Below are positions 35,094 to 47,810 of a DNA stretch of 64,000 nt, one piece after another; positions within the stretch are counted from its first letter, which is position 1; each line of letters begins with the position of its first letter. The translations under genes and the position numbers were made by a program. The notes beneath the pieces are model-generated. The model made no database searches. It was not told the DNA's origin and saw nothing but the letters and a program-made list of their open reading frames with translations. Source of the DNA: Cryptomeria japonica. Lineage: Eukaryota; Streptophyta; Pinopsida; Cupressales; Cupressaceae. Where the stretch lies: NCBI RefSeq assembly GCF_030272615.1, contig NC_081410.1, positions 220,275,415-220,339,414 of the forward strand. Direction: 5' to 3'.

Positions 35094-37789
35094 ATGGCAT
35101 CCTCCTCTGCACCTGAATTCATAGCAAACCCTATAGTAGTCGAGGTTATAAAATGCCCTAGGCCCGTATTTCAGCTAGTTCCTAAGGTAGTTAAGAAAGA
35201 TGACAATGTAGAAGCTTTTTCCCAAATTCCAAAAGGAGTTGTTTTTGCAGAGGATCCCAAAATATACATTCATTGCAACATAGAGGAATTAGGAGATGAA
35301 GAAATTAAAAACATGTATAAGACTATTATATGTGACAATTTTGGAAATGTAAAACCTGAACATAAAGTGTTGAAACCCTAGGATTCACTGAAATCGTCTG
35401 CATTCATGAATATCCCAAGGAAGTGATTAGGATTATTTTAAGTGAAGATTGTCAACAAATACAAGGATGAAATATGTTTTGTGATAAAAAAGGATGAGAT
35501 CTGGATGGAAGCAGTCATCCCAAGAACAATCTGGGTAACAGAGATGGGCTATGAGATTGATGATCATATATTTGAGACTTATGCTAAAGCACTTTTGGAA
35601 GCACCAAATGAACCAAAGGAAGAAGTATTTGGTAGTGTTGAGACCATAGAAAGTCAAATTCAATCTAAGAAGAGAGTGAAAAAGGTTGAAGCAGTTGTGA
35701 GAAGAGGTTCTAGACAAGCTAAGGCTATTAAAGAAGATGTACTAAAACAAACCGGTATCACTGAGGATGAGTTAGGAACTCTACAGCCTAAGACTCACCT
35801 ATCACCGATAGCTACTTCTTTAGAGAGTGACATGCCTGCAACTTTTAAAAGAGTTGTAAGGAAAAGGGATCCTTCACCAGCATCCACACCCTCACCTAGA
35901 AGGACTAAACAAAAACAATAGGCAGTGAGGTCTCCGGTTAGAAAGACAACACCAAAGAAAAAGTTGACACCAAAGAAGAAGAAGACTAAACAAAACATGG
36001 CCCCTCTTGACAAATTGCTAAATGAAATCATAGAGGAAGGGAAACTCAAGAACATAGGAAAGGTCTATGATACACTGTCAGCAGATGAAAAAGAACAAGT
36101 TGAAAACAGTGTTATTTTACACATGGACATCTATAAGAAGTTCTTAATGGAAGTGATAGATGAACTACCAGATGAATTGTTCAAAAGACTGGAAGAAAGA
36201 AGACAAGCTATTGTAGAGCTTGATAAGAAAATCAAGATTGAAAAGTTACTTGTTGTTTACCCAGTAAACTCACCTAAGGAGATAGATGACTTAATTGCAG
36301 AAGCCAACTGGTCAATATTCTCTATTGCACACTGGCACATTGCATTAATGGTTGGAAGGGTGAATGAAGTAACAAAGGAAACATAAAATGCATGGGAAAT
36401 ATTCCTTGTTGAGAAAGAAAAATAGGAAGAGTACAGGAACCCCAAACCAATAAAGGTATACCAGAAGGAGAAGGACAAAGGAAAAGGAAAGGTTGGTGGA
36501 CCTTCGAGCATCAAAGTAAAAGACAACCTACTCCCACCGCCTCCAATTACATCATCGGTAACAACTACTGAAGATCAATCGGCAGATGAGAGTATGGACA
36601 TAGAGGATACAAATCCTAATCCTAAATTACTATACATAGTTGATGTTGATACACAAAAGGTCAAAATTATGATAGACAAAGATACAACTGGCAAGACAGG
36701 TATGGCTAGTGTGCCATCGACAACTGATAGCATTGACAATACTGAAAGAAAAGTTGAAGTTGATAACATAGAGCAATAGGTAGAGACTCGGACTGAGACT
36801 GAAATAGAGCAACAAACAGAGAGACAAGCAAAGTAACAAGCTCCGGAACAGGAATAGATTCACATGGAAACAGTGCCACCGGCAACTGGAGAAGATCAAA
36901 AACCATTGCTTAAAGAAATGGAAACACAGACTGACCTACCAGAGGTCACTACAAGCTTGGTTACTTCCTCCACCGATGGAATTCAGAATGTTGGTTCTTC
37001 CTCAATAGGTTACAAATCAACAAATGTAACTGAAGTACTTTTGGACTCCATCAAAAGGATAACATATTGTAGTTCACAGGCTTATAAAGATATAGATGAC
37101 ACAATCCCAATTTTGAAGATGATAGCTCCTAACTGTAAATAGACAATAAGGATTCTTTAAGCCAACTTGACACTTTGTGTAAATACATCACTGAGAACAC
37201 AGTGACTGTTGAGCAAATAAAGGAAGAGGCATTGAAGGATAAGTTAGAAATTGAAAAGCAAAAATTCTTTGAAGATCAGATAAAGAAGTGTACTAGGGAT
37301 TTTGACACACTTCTACCAGAACTATGTAACTCATTGAAGGAATTTAAAACTATGTACAAAGATACTTGCAAGACAAACTTTTTGACAGAAGACATAGATA
37401 AGAAAATGAGCAAGGTACAAGAAGAAATCAATAAACTTGCTGACAATTTTGTTAACTCACCTAATACATTATCATTTTTTCAACAAAGGATAACAAGTTT
37501 TGAGGAAGAGTTACTTAAGTTAGATAGAGAAAAGGAGAGAATAGTAAATAAGGCAAAGAATTTGAGACTAAGACTGAGTCCAAGATTGGACTATCTAGCA
37601 TCATTACAGAAGGAAAAATCTGAGGCACTAGTATAGGGACAGAGAACACTGGCAGAGCATATGCAGCACCTCACTGGTATAGTTCAAAGAATAGAGACAA
37701 TAATAAAGGATAGAAAGAAGTTTATGGAAAGTATAAACTTGATTTTGGGAGATCTTTTTCAAATTGTAACCACCCAGTTACAAGGTTGA
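35094..37789 (+). pseudogene. Element D ORF2: large unrecognised protein
   Basis: Begins MASSSAPEFIANPIV. The first 120 residues are folded-looking (PKGVVFAEDPKIYIHC, ELGDEEIKNMYKT). A frame change at about 35378 and back at about 35440 is needed to follow the reading (the other frame gives GFTEIVCIHEYPKEVIRIIL). It goes on with a basic Lys/Pro/Thr-rich stretch (about 35860-35990), a folded-looking acidic helical part (36000-36390), a Thr/Glu/Asp-rich acidic linker (36480-36960) and a C-terminal coiled coil (37175-37740). A further frameshift lies near 37141. No protease, polymerase or integrase motif is visible. Function unknown; it is too long and ordered to be chance. Confidence 0.7.
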
Positions 37790-38000
37790 GACTACAAATC
37801 TACTGATATCTTGACAACCTTTGTCATTGATGCCAAAAGGGGAGTAGTAGTATGAGAAAATAACTGGCAGAAGACTTATCTACTCAGGGGGAGCTCTTAT
37901 ATTTTTGGTAACATATTTTTGGAAACATTTTGGATTACAAGTTTTGGATACACTTTTGAATTTTTTCATGAGTGTTGCCATTAATGCCAAAGGGGGAGAT
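37790..38000 (+). other. Element D 3' untranslated region and polypurine tract
   Basis: Contains CAAAAGGGGAGTAG, CAGGGGGAGCTC and, directly before the LTR, CAAAGGGGGAGAT. Multiple purine runs here parallel those of copia A and C. Confidence 0.75.
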
Positions 38001-38786
38001 TGTTGGCATATGCACACTCCAATGAGACATTGTAGGTGATTGAAGGTTTTGTCATTGATGGAAACCTTACAATCCTATGGCACTAGCAAGGCATTACACC
38101 GGCACTAGCAAGATCATACTCTACACCGGCACCGGTAGAGAAAGGAAGCATACCGGCACAGAGGCCGACAGGATTTTTGTTATATTATATTTTGTTTATT
38201 ATTGTAAAATCTTTGTAAGCCGACTTGGCAAGTTGTAAAATAACTCTTATATAAGAGAGATCATTATAGAACATAAGTAAGTGAGAGGAATATATTTAGG
38301 CGAAATAAGGCAGACCTATTAAGTGAATTATAGGTTAAGGGTTTATGTAAGAAGCAGAGCAGAAACCGATACTGGATCTGGCATTATAGATGCTATTTTG
38401 AAGCAGTACAAGACACTAGATTTGTATAATCCATTTTTGTAAGTCAGTGAGACTTCCTATTTTGTATTTGAGCAGTGAGCTCTGGGTAGTTGGCCTTCCT
38501 GCATGTGCAGGCCCCTCTTGTAGCAGTAATATTCTCTTATTGGCCAGTAAGTGAATATTGTGGGTCACAAATCCCACTGAGGTTTTTCCCACACTGGGTT
38601 TCCTCGTTAAATCCTTGTGTTGTGGTGTGTTTTTCATGTGGATGCTTTTAATTCTATTTATTGCATTATTTCTTGCATACCAGTACACTGTTATAATATG
38701 TTTTACATGTTTTAAGTTAAGAAATTCAATTCACTGGTTAGATACTGATTTACCCCCCCCTCTCAGTATCTGTGGGAATCCTAACA
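38001..38786 (+). repeat. 3' LTR of element D
   Basis: Same ends as the 5' copy. Differs by a few substitutions and a short indel (GCATTACACC) near 38090. Confidence 0.94.
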
Positions 38787-38968
38787 TTAATTCCATTCCA
38801 ATCTACTTAGTATTCAATCCTCACATCCTTTGCGATTGGATCTAGTAGATTCATCCCCCTCTTTTGAATGTAAAGTCTCCCTAAGTGAAAATTGAACCTT
38901 AGTTAAGTTCCCCTCTTCTTTCCCACGGAGAATTGGCCAAGGTTCCCAATTTTCTGCTTTACACTAAG

Positions 38969-39640
38969 GTTGTTTGGGGAGCCTATCAACTAGCAGGTGA
39001 AGCATCCAATTGGTGGATGAATAAGAAGGTGGAGCTTGGGTTAAGTTCTTTAAGTATTACTTGGAGTGAATTTGTGGAAACTTTCAAAAATGGTGCTTAC
39101 CTCAAATTGAATATTTTCAAAAGCTAATTGACTTCCAAAATCTAAGACAAGGAGATTCCTCAATAAATGAATACTGGAACAAATTCACCCTACTTCTAAT
39201 GTATGTACCCATGTACCAAAAGGACAAGTAGTTTCGCATAATAAATTTCATGATGGGTCTCAACACTCAAATCAGAGGAGAGGTAGATGTACACGGTACT
39301 ACCACTATGGACATAGTGTACAAAAAATCCATTAAGCAACAACAAAGGCTTAAATCAATCTCAAACTACCAGCGAGAAATAAAAAAAGGTTTAATTAGTC
39401 TTTCAAGAAGCCAAGTGATGGGTAGAATTTCCAAAGGAAAGGGTAAAATGGATACCATAGTAATCAAAATGAATCAAAAAGGAACCACAAGAGAAACAAC
39501 AACAACAATTTTGGAAGGAATGAAGACCAATTTGGAAAATTTGTGCCAAGGAATGGATCATTGAAAGGATGTTTTACATGTGGAGGAGACCACTATAATC
39601 AATGTCTCAACAAACCACCAGGGATACAACCACATGGTAA
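38969..39640 (+). pseudogene. gag: B2 gag, C-terminal part
   Basis: Resumes after LTR H with VVWGAYQLAGEASNWWMNKK and TWSEFVETFKNGAY of the retrotransposon gag domain. Stops and a frame change follow. A short zinc-knuckle relic CFTCGGDHYNQC lies near 39570. Confidence 0.8.
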
Positions 39641-39689
39641 TCCTCTACCTTCTCAATTAGAATCAATTTAGTAGAAGATACATGTTTCC

Positions 39690-40112
39690 TTAGACAGCTG
39701 ACATGCAAAATATCAAATCACTCCCATAGAAGTTCCAAGTACTTTCTTTGGTATACCTATTTGAATTTTAATTGATAGTGGAGCTACAATAAATTTTGTT
39801 TCTCCTAGTACAGCTAGTAAAATTTCTAGGAAATTTGGCTATATGGAAAAATCTTGGAATGTTGAGCATGCAAACTAGACAAGAGTTAAGGTGGAACAAT
39901 TTTTATTTGAAGCTAAGATAGAACTTTCGAGTTTCTCTATAAAAATAAATTTGTATGTAGCCCCTCTAGGTTCTTATAATGTTATTTTAGGGATGAATTG
40001 GTTGTGGAAACCTAGAGCCAAAGTAGATTGTCATGCAAAATATGTAGAATGCTTATATGATCATGGGAATTTGGTATTCTTTCAAGGAACACCTAGAGAA
40101 GTTAAGCTGTGA
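39690..40112 (+). pseudogene. B2 aspartic protease
   Basis: The active-site block ILIDSGATINFVS is at about 39765-39800, preceded by a TGA stop (at the codon before ILIDSGAT). The YNVILGMNWL block at about 39977-40007 is the second protease signature. This protease cuts the gag-pol polyprotein. Confidence 0.85.
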
Positions 40113-40339
40113 TAAATCTTTGCCATACCAATGTATATAGAAAAGAAGAAAGGATGTCAAGTTTATGTTGTAAAAATGGGAAAAATTAAGGAATGCAAAG
40201 AATTCATTTCTCAAGATGGTGTAGTGAACTATAGACCCCAAAACCCCCAAGAAGTTGAATATGGTGAGATAAAGGAGACAGGGAAATTGGAAATGGAAAA
40301 ATATCCTATACTTAAGATTTTGCATACGTATTTCTAGAT

Positions 40340-41700
40340 GAATTACTTGGATTGCCTCCCAAAAGAGTATTTTATTTCTCCATTGATATCATTCCAAGAT
40401 TCAAATTTATATCAAAAGTGTCATATAGGATGACCACAACAAAGATAATGGAGCTGAAAACTCAATTGGATGAATTTTTGTCAAAGGAATTAATTAGACC
40501 CAATGTTTCACCTTGGGGAGCACCAGTGATCTTTATGAAAAAGAAAGATGGTACATTGTTCATATGCATTGATTGGCGTTTGTTTAATAAAGAAACAATA
40601 AAGAAAAAGTATCTATTACCATGTATCAAATTATCTTTTTGATCAAATGCAAGGAGAGACGATGTTTTCAAAAATTGATCTACGATCAAGATATCATCAA
40701 CTAAGGATTGAGGAAGAAGACATTTTTAAAACAACTTTTACGACTAGGTATGTTCATTTCAAGTTCTCAGTCCTACCTTTTGGACTAACTAATGTGCGTG
40801 CATCATTCATGAACTTGATGAATAATGGATTTAGGGACTACCTAGATAAGTTTGTGTTGGTTTTCTTAGATGATATTCTTATTTATTCCAAGAATGAAGA
40901 GGGGCATCTCTGACATCTAGAGATTGTTCTCCAACATTTAAGAGAGAATAAGTTATTTAAAAACTTTTGAAATGTGCCTTCTTTAAGAAGAAAGTACAGT
41001 ATTTAGGACACTTGATTTCATCTAATGGGAATAGCAATTGATCATGCAAAAATGAAGGTAGTGCTTGAGTAGCCAATGCTTAAGACTGTATCAAATTTCA
41101 AAGCTTTATGGGTCTGGTTGGTTATTATCTAAAGTTTGTAGAAAATTTTTCTAGGATATCTTTTTCATTACTGCATTACAAAGAAAAGGGAAGAAGTTTG
41201 AGTGGTTGCAGAAATGTCAAGAAACATTTGACCAACTCAAGGAGAAGTTGACCACAACTCCAATATTAAAAGTGCCCAATCCAAATGGCAATTTTATTGT
41301 CATTGTGAATACTTTAGGAGAAGGTTTGGGGGGGATATTTATGTAGGATGGGTGATTCATAGCCTATAAATAAAGGAAATTGAAGTCATACAAGAAAAAT
41401 CATGCTTCACATGATTTGGAACTAGTTGAAGTTGTCCATCCATTACAAATGTGGAGACACTATCTATTGGGAAAATCTTTTGAACTAAAAACTAATCATC
41501 ATGGTTTGAAATATTTATTTACCCAATGAAATTTGAATGCTAGGAAAAGGAGATGGATGTAATTGATATCAAACTATGACTTCAATATCAATTATACCAA
41601 AGGAAAGGAAAATCAAGTTGCAGATATCCTAAGTTGTAGGAGACATATCTCCTCAATGAGATCAATTTAAATTAATTTCAAGAGTCAAGTTTTATAAAAA
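40340..41700 (+). pseudogene. B2 reverse transcriptase and RNase H
   Basis: Reverse transcriptase blocks: [35 protein letters not shown] and the catalytic box [10 protein letters not shown] (about 40860-40890). RNase H remnants: LKYLF and YTKGKENQVADILS (about 41500-41630). Several frame changes and stops make it non-functional. The order and the fit of the B1 fragment show both are one family. Confidence 0.88.
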
Positions 41701-41708
41701 TCCAAGAG

Positions 41709-42820
41709 ATGAAGAGGGATGCTACAAGATTTGTAGTGAGATTCTTAGAATGTCAAAGGGTAAAGGAAGATCATCATCACCCTATAGGACTATTGTATCC
41801 TCATGAATGGAAATGGCAAGTCATCAATATGGATTTTATACAACATCTTCCAATGTTGAGTAATAAGTGCAATGGCATTCTGGTAGTAGTGGATAAGCTT
41901 ACAAAGGTAGCTCATTTTATTCAAGGGAATTTAATCGATGGAGCTCCTATTATAGAACAAAATTTTATTCAAGAGGTACTTAGGTTACATGGAGTTCCTT
42001 AAAAGGTTATTTTTGATAGGGATGCCTGTGTGACATCTAGGTTTTGGCAAACCTTGTTTTCTTCGCTTGGGACATGATTGAACATAAGTTCAACATATCA
42101 TCCAAAAACTGGTGGTTAAATTGAAAGAGTGAACTAAATGTTAGAAGACTTTCTTAGAATGTATTGCATGAATGTGGGAATATTACTTACCCTAAGTAGA
42201 ATTTGCATATAACAACTCTTATCATTCTGCAAATAAAATGGCTCCATTTGAAACATTGTATGGTAAGAAGTGTCGAAGTCCTATAAGTTGGGACATGCTT
42301 GAAGATAGGATAAGTCTTGGACCTGACATGCTTTCAACTATGGAGGACCAAGTTGGTATAATGAAGCAGTGGCTAGTAGAAGCTAATGACAAAAGAGTTA
42401 TATCAATTCCAAGCGGGTACCTAGACATTTCTTAATAGGGGAAAAAGTCTTGTTAAGGGTTAAACCTCATAAGACTTCCATAAAGTTTGGAAATTCATCC
42501 AAACTAGTTTCACATTTTGTGGGTCCTTTTGAGGTTCTCAAAGAAGTCAACCTTGTTGCTCATCGAATAGCTTTGCCGCCAATTCTTGCCATGATGCATA
42601 ATGTCTTTCATGTGTCGTACCTTAAGAGTTACGGCCAAGAGATAACCATGTCATTGATTGGAATGTTTTCAAGTATAGGACCCAAGAGTGATGACAATAA
42701 AAACTCTCAGAGTACTCACAACATGAAAGCTCCACTTATGTAATAGAGAGGTTCTATAATGAAAGGTCCAATGGAATCAGTATGCAGAAGATTCAGCCAC
42801 TTGGGAGGACTATGCTAAAA
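41709..42820 (+). pseudogene. B2 integrase with chromodomain-like tail
   Basis: Starts with KRDATRFVVRFLECQRVK and shows the core (WQVINMDFIQHLP, VVVDKLTKVAHFI) and the C-terminal region (LLRVKPHKTSIKFG, SKLVSHFVGPFEVL, ALPPILAMMHNVFHVSYLK). The remains of the chromodomain-like tail follow near 42740-42810 (YAEDSATWEDYAKM). In chromoviruses that module is thought to guide integration to heterochromatin. Stops and a frameshift at about 42000-42230 break it. Confidence 0.85.
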
Positions 42821-42938
42821 TGCATGTTTTCCTTGAATTTGAAAGTTCTTAAAACTATGCTACTATGTTTATAATTTATGGATTATGTTAATGATGATAC
42901 TTAAAATCATTGGGGATGATGATTCACAAGGGGGAATA

Positions 42939-43000
42939 TGTTACACCCCATGGTGTTATTACCTATTTACTGTTACTTTGCTTAGCTAAAATGTGTTAAT
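42939..43000 (+). repeat. B2 3' LTR, first piece
   Basis: TGTTACACCCCATGGTG... aligns with 22415-22480. Interrupted by solo LTR G at a TTAAT duplication (42996-43000, 49408-49412). Confidence 0.88.
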
Positions 43001-44811
43001 TGTCACAACCCGTTTTAGACAAATAAGTTTTAGACTAAGTTATTAACTTAGGCACTAATATTATTTGACAGTATGATGCTTGACGACATTGTTTATATTT
43101 GACATTATGATGCTTGATGACATTATGTTAATGTGATGATAATTATCATGCCAGTTGATATTATTGATGATATTTTTAATTTAATGTTAATTGTGTGACG
43201 ATGTTAATATTTTTTTATATGATTATCTGACCTTTTGCCGAGTGTGAGGTGGATGCAAGGTCGACCGTTGAGGGCAAACATATGACCGAGGAGGGGTCTT
43301 CTAGATCATTTACAATGACTCATGGAATGCAAACCTATGCATATACACAATAATAGTAATAAATTAATTAATTTAAATAATAAAACCAAATTTAAAAAGG
43401 TGATAAATAAATAAAAATTATAAATAAATAAACAAAATATGATAATAAATTAAATTCGAATTCAATGATTTTCAAAAATTAAAATATCAAAATCTAAAAT
43501 TTAAGACATGAGTAAATTTGAAACGTAGAGATAACTCCTGTGACTAAGAGTCTAAAATTTCCTCCAAATCAGATTTCTTCATAATTGGCTATTTCTCCAT
43601 CACTTTCATCAATTTAGATCCATGTATTATGGATCAAATTTCTCAATCAAGTAAGATTTTAAACCAATTATGTTATCATTCAAAGCACACAGGAAAAAAA
43701 AGGGGGAAATCAATTTGTTTTGAGTGTGGGTGACATTGTATGAATTTGACTGTTGAAATTGATAGGCTAGGGGATTTCTCCAAATCGTACCCCCTCATTT
43801 CTCACTCTGTTTTGTTTTTCATTTGGCCTACAAAGGGTGGGGATCAATCTGCTGAGGCACCTAAGAGAGAGGAGGGAAAAATCAAGCCAACTAGAGGACC
43901 ATGCCTTCCTCCTATTCACCATGATTTGGCTAAGCATAAATTGGTATGTTTCCTATAGATCTATGGAATTCATGGCATATGATTACTTAAATTGCTAAAT
44001 ATCTCTTACATATTTTTTTTGTTTCCTATCGCTATTTTCTTTGTTGATCTATCCCCTTGGAGTTGCATTAATCCTTCATAGGTTTTTGTTTTCATTCTAG
44101 CTGGGCATAGTCAATTTGTTGAGAGTGTAAATCGAACCCACTCCCCCCCCTCCCCTCCCCTTTTTCCTCTGTAAGGTGATCTTAAATATATTCACTGCAT
44201 TTTATGGTGTTTGCTAATCGCTTTTCATGAAACTATCTTAGTTAAGGTTGACTTGCAGGCAAGATCATTCTTGTAGGCAAAGTTGACTTCTACAAGGATA
44301 ATTCGCACCCCTCATACTTTTCTTTTGCATTTTATTTATGGTCGATCTGCATATGTTCTAGTTTAAAAAAATCTCTGTTGATAGATTTTATTTATCATAC
44401 AAATGATTTTCTTTTGAATCCACTTTGCTAGGCAAAGAGTACATTTTGATTAAGTAAAAGGAGGTATTTGAAAGGTACCCGAACCTTTTCCAAGCCAAGA
44501 AAATAGAACTACTAAAAAAAGTGCCTGATCACTTCAAAAAGACAAAATGAACCCACCGGAAGGGAACAGCTTAACACATCATTACATTAAAAACTCAAAA
44601 CAGACAGCAAAAGGAAACCACAAAGACAACAAAGAGACAAAACCAAGGACAACAACTGAGACTAAATACTATTCAGAATTTCCTCAACGTAAACAACCAT
44701 TTGTTTCATGTTGTTCGCTGAGGTCTTCATATCCTCCAGCTCATGACCTTCAATGTCATCCTTATTCTTTGTGTTAGCTCTAGTCCTCCTTTCATGACCC
44801 TTCTTGTTCAC

Positions 44812-46440
44812 CTATTCTTTATCACCATCCTTCTCTGCATTATTCTTGAACCTGTTGATAAAGATGTTCATGTTGTCCACCGAAGATTTGAGGATTTGGA
44901 AATTTTGATCAGCAATCTTCTTGATGTTGTGCTCCAGCCTGTCAATTCTGCTGCCAAAATCTTTCATTTTGTTTTCCATTTCCTTTCTATCTCCCATATC
45001 ATTGACCTTTTTTTCCGTTGCTAAGATTTTTCCAACCATACATTCAATAGCTTCCGCATTATGCAGAACGGCCACTAACTCTTTCACATGCTTGGCCAAG
45101 GGCTTGTCACCAACTGTAATTCTTGCAATGGCCTATGTATCGGTTTTCAAACTGTTAATATCCTTCACCATAGTAGCAATGGTCTCACAGAAGGCCTTAA
45201 TAGTATCTTTGTCACCACTGTCACTTTGACCCCCCTTTTCCTCTTTATGCAGACTAGTGGTATTCACGATCTCCAAATTATCCTTAACTGGGTTACCCTC
45301 CCCTTCTTTGTCTTGACTATCGATCCTCTTATTTTCTTCATCCTCCTCCTCAGATTCAACCAAAACATAATTGACATCAGAATCACTACCCTTTTTAGTG
45401 TTCTTTTTTTGAGACTTCTTTCCAGTGGCTTTCCCTTTCCTCTTTTTAACAGGTTTTTCCTCAGGGGATTCAGTTTCAGAATCCGACATTTCAGATTCCA
45501 CAATAATCCTCCTCTTCTTGGCCCTAATCCTCCCTTTTTTACTAGTTTCTTCCGACTCTCCCTCGGTCTCCAAATCAAAGTTGAAACCGCTATCCTTACT
45601 TTATGTAGTCTCATCTCTGGCATTTTTGCCTTTAATAGGCTTTTCAATGCACTTCCCCTTTAGCATTTTATAAACCAGGACCATAAGCCCCTAGTGGAGG
45701 GCAAGATCACCTTTAGGGTCCTTCTAGATCTCCTTTATAGTATGATCCATTGAACAGGGAAGGTAATAGGGAAGGCTAACCCTTTCTCCATGATGGAAAT
45801 GGTTGAGAAGGATGAAGTGATGCCCATATGCCCTGGTAAACCTACCACCTAAGGTAATGTATTCAATAGAAGCAAATAAAACAAACCTCCGTGGCCTGCA
45901 AATTCTCTTCGGAGAGTGGTAGGAGTTGTCAATTTTGATCATCTTTCTTCTCTCACCATCCATAATAGGAAACTTGCCTACTTCTTTATCTAATATCCCT
46001 CTGTCCCTGTAAAATTTCATACCCTCGGTAGTCATCCCCATGGCCTCAGCGATAACCTCTTTGTCTACATTCATCATATGTGATCCAATCAGAATTTTTC
46101 CATTTTTCTAGTTCTTGATGAAATAGCTGGTGATTGTGGGGTCCTTCCCATTTAGTCATTCCATGAAGAAATTGAGACCCCCTTACTGAAGGATATCCCA
46201 GACTTCTTCATTCTTTCTCCATTCAGAGCAGGAAGCAGGTTCAAATCTTTTCTTTTTACCTCCCATTTTTCTAGCACCTTCCTTGCAATGTCTTCTCTCA
46301 TTTTGATAAATTTTCCTCTGGTTTCTGTGGTTATTTTGTAAGAGCGCCCATAATCCATGCCAAATAATAATGATAAGACACCTATTTAATAGCTCATTAT
46401 CTTCAAGCAAGCCCTGCATCAAAAAAGGCGGAAAGGTCAT
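44812..46440 (-). pseudogene. LINE2 third ORF, downstream of RNase H, unrecognised
   Basis: Begins at the ATG overlapping the RNase H stop (46440-46438), MTFPPFLMQGLLEDNELLNR, and needs a frame change to follow DYGRSYKITTETRGKFIKMR and then MMNVDKEVIAEAMGMTTEGM at 46077. From 46077 to 44812 one frame is kept with few stops. It has a folded-looking N-terminal part (RFVLFASIEYITLGGRFTRAYG), a very acidic/basic middle (SEMSDSETESPEEKPVKKRK, 45500-45350) and a C-terminal coiled coil (KELVAVLHNAEAIECMVGKI). I do not recognise the family. The pattern of a folded domain, charged linker and coiled coil resembles ORF2 of element D in design only. Confidence 0.55.
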
Positions 46441-47111
46441 TAGAAATAATGATTAAAAGTACCACATTGCCTTGTATAGCTTTGGTCCTGATTGAGAAAG
46501 GATTTCATTTCACTTGTAATCTCCATTTCACCATAACTAGTAATGATGTCTCCCGATTGGCAAGCCAGGTTGGCAGCCCAATCAGTGCAAGAGTTGGCCT
46601 CCCTGTAAACATGTGTAAAAACACACATTTCAAACTCTTCATTGATTTTCCTAGTAGCTTTAATAGCATTACTAATTGACCAAGATGGCAGGAATTTCAT
46701 ATTTAAACAATTGATAATGTTTAAGGAGTCTCCTTCACACCAAAATTTAGTGCAATTGGCTTCCTTGGCAAGGATAATCCCGTGATAAGTCGCCATGGCT
46801 TCGGCAACATGATTGGTCTTATTTCCTATACGAATACATTTTATGATTTTACATATTCCCCATTCATCCCTAAGGACCACTCCACATCCTGCAACACCCA
46901 GGTTTCCCTTAGAGGCCCCATCAAAATTGATTTTCATCCATCCCATAGGCAGGCTGATCCATATCACTCCCTCTCTAGGATTACTCTTGAGACTCTCTTG
47001 AGCTTTTAATCTCCACTTTTTATAGAGAAATTGATCCTCCTTAGTGTTAGGATTATCAATACCACCTATAATATTCATATTTTCCAATATACTTCTTATT
47101 TTTTCAAACAC
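46440..47111 (-). pseudogene. LINE2 RNase H
   Basis: An open run of 223 codons: MGWMKINFDGASKGNLGVAG, VAEAMATYHGIILA, FWCEGDSLNIINCL, VYREANSCTDWAANLA. All key acidic residues (Asp in NFDGAS, Glu in AEAMA, Asp in EGDS, the late Asp in CTDW) appear to be present, so this domain is the best kept part. The stop codon TAA at 46442-46440 overlaps the ATG of the next ORF (TAATG). Confidence 0.9.
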
Positions 47112-47810
47112 AATGTTAGCCTTAGTATTATTTTCTCTAAAAATTCTATCATTTCTCTCTTTCCATAAACCCTAGCACATGTGAGGTAAAGAAATTCTCC
47201 ATAATAAGGTAGTGGTTCTATTTTTTGAAGGATGATGCCATGACTTGAAAATCTCCTAAATCGAGTTGGGGAAGCTCCAATTGATATTGAATTGATCCAG
47301 ACAACTTCCCCAAACATTAGCTAAGAAGGGGCAATGAAAGAGCATATGATTTGTAGTCTCCTCATTCTTCTTACAAAGAGTACATAAACTTGGCATGTTG
47401 ATACCTCTTTTTCTAATATTCTCAGTAGTAAGAATTTTGTCTTGAAGGGCTATCCAAAAGAAAATGTTGATCTTGGGGGTAAGACCTTTCACCCAAGCTT
47501 TAGCCCAGCAAGGACTTTCCATGTTGTTGCACTGTTGATGATATAGAGAGGCCACAGTAAAAGTACCACTGGCTGTGAGTTTCCAAATTAACTGGTCTTC
47601 TTCTTCAATCCTCACCATTGAGTTCATGACTTTGTTCAGACTACCCAAAGACTGATCCACTTGAGCTAAGTCTTTCCAATAATCCTCCACCTTGGTTCCA
47701 AATCTTTCCTTGCATTGGTTCTGAAATCTGTTCCACTTAGGGTTTTCATTTAAAGGGGGCTCCAGAAGCCAAGGGTCCTCCCAAAACTGAATAAGATTCC
47801 CTTTCCCCAA
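47112..47810 (-). pseudogene. LINE2 zf-RVT zinc-binding region
   Basis: GKGNLIQFWEDPWL, LIWKLTASGTFTVASLYH, FFWIALQDKILTTENIRKRG and CTLCKKNEETTNHMLFHCPF. The C..C...H...H.C set (CTLCKK..EETTNHMLFHC) is the plant LINE zinc-binding domain between reverse transcriptase and RNase H. A stop ends the open part near 47256. Confidence 0.85.

Larger units (their letters stand above)
32766..38786 (+). mobile_element. Element D: non-autonomous copia-like LTR element with two unusual ORFs
   Basis: LTRs at 32766-33556 (791 bp) and 38001-38786 (786 bp) flank a 4.4-kb interior, target duplication TTAAT at 32761-32765 and 38787-38791. It has the copia primer site and polypurine tract and the LTR signature of A and C, but no protease, integrase, reverse transcriptase or RNase H. 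Instead it encodes a gag-like coiled-coil/zinc-knuckle protein and a second ORF of about 900 codons that I do not recognise. It would need enzymes from an autonomous copia relative. LTR copies are similar, so it is fairly young. Confidence 0.9.
31740..38963 (+). repeat. Solo LTR H (about 1.2 kb), split by element D
   Basis: TGTAACGTCCTAAAATTGC at 31740 to GCTTTACA at 38963, with target duplication CTAAG at 31735-31739 and 38964-38968. Removing D leaves about 1.2 kb with no interior, hence a solo LTR, gypsy-like by its ends. Confidence 0.82.

Noticed and set aside
35094-37789. Element D ORF2 as a captured PMD or pol domain
   Set aside because: None of the PMD hallmarks or protease, polymerase or integrase motifs could be found.
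45088-45673. Plus-strand ORFs rich in Phe, Leu and Ser
   Set aside because: Antisense shadows of the charged LINE2 third ORF.
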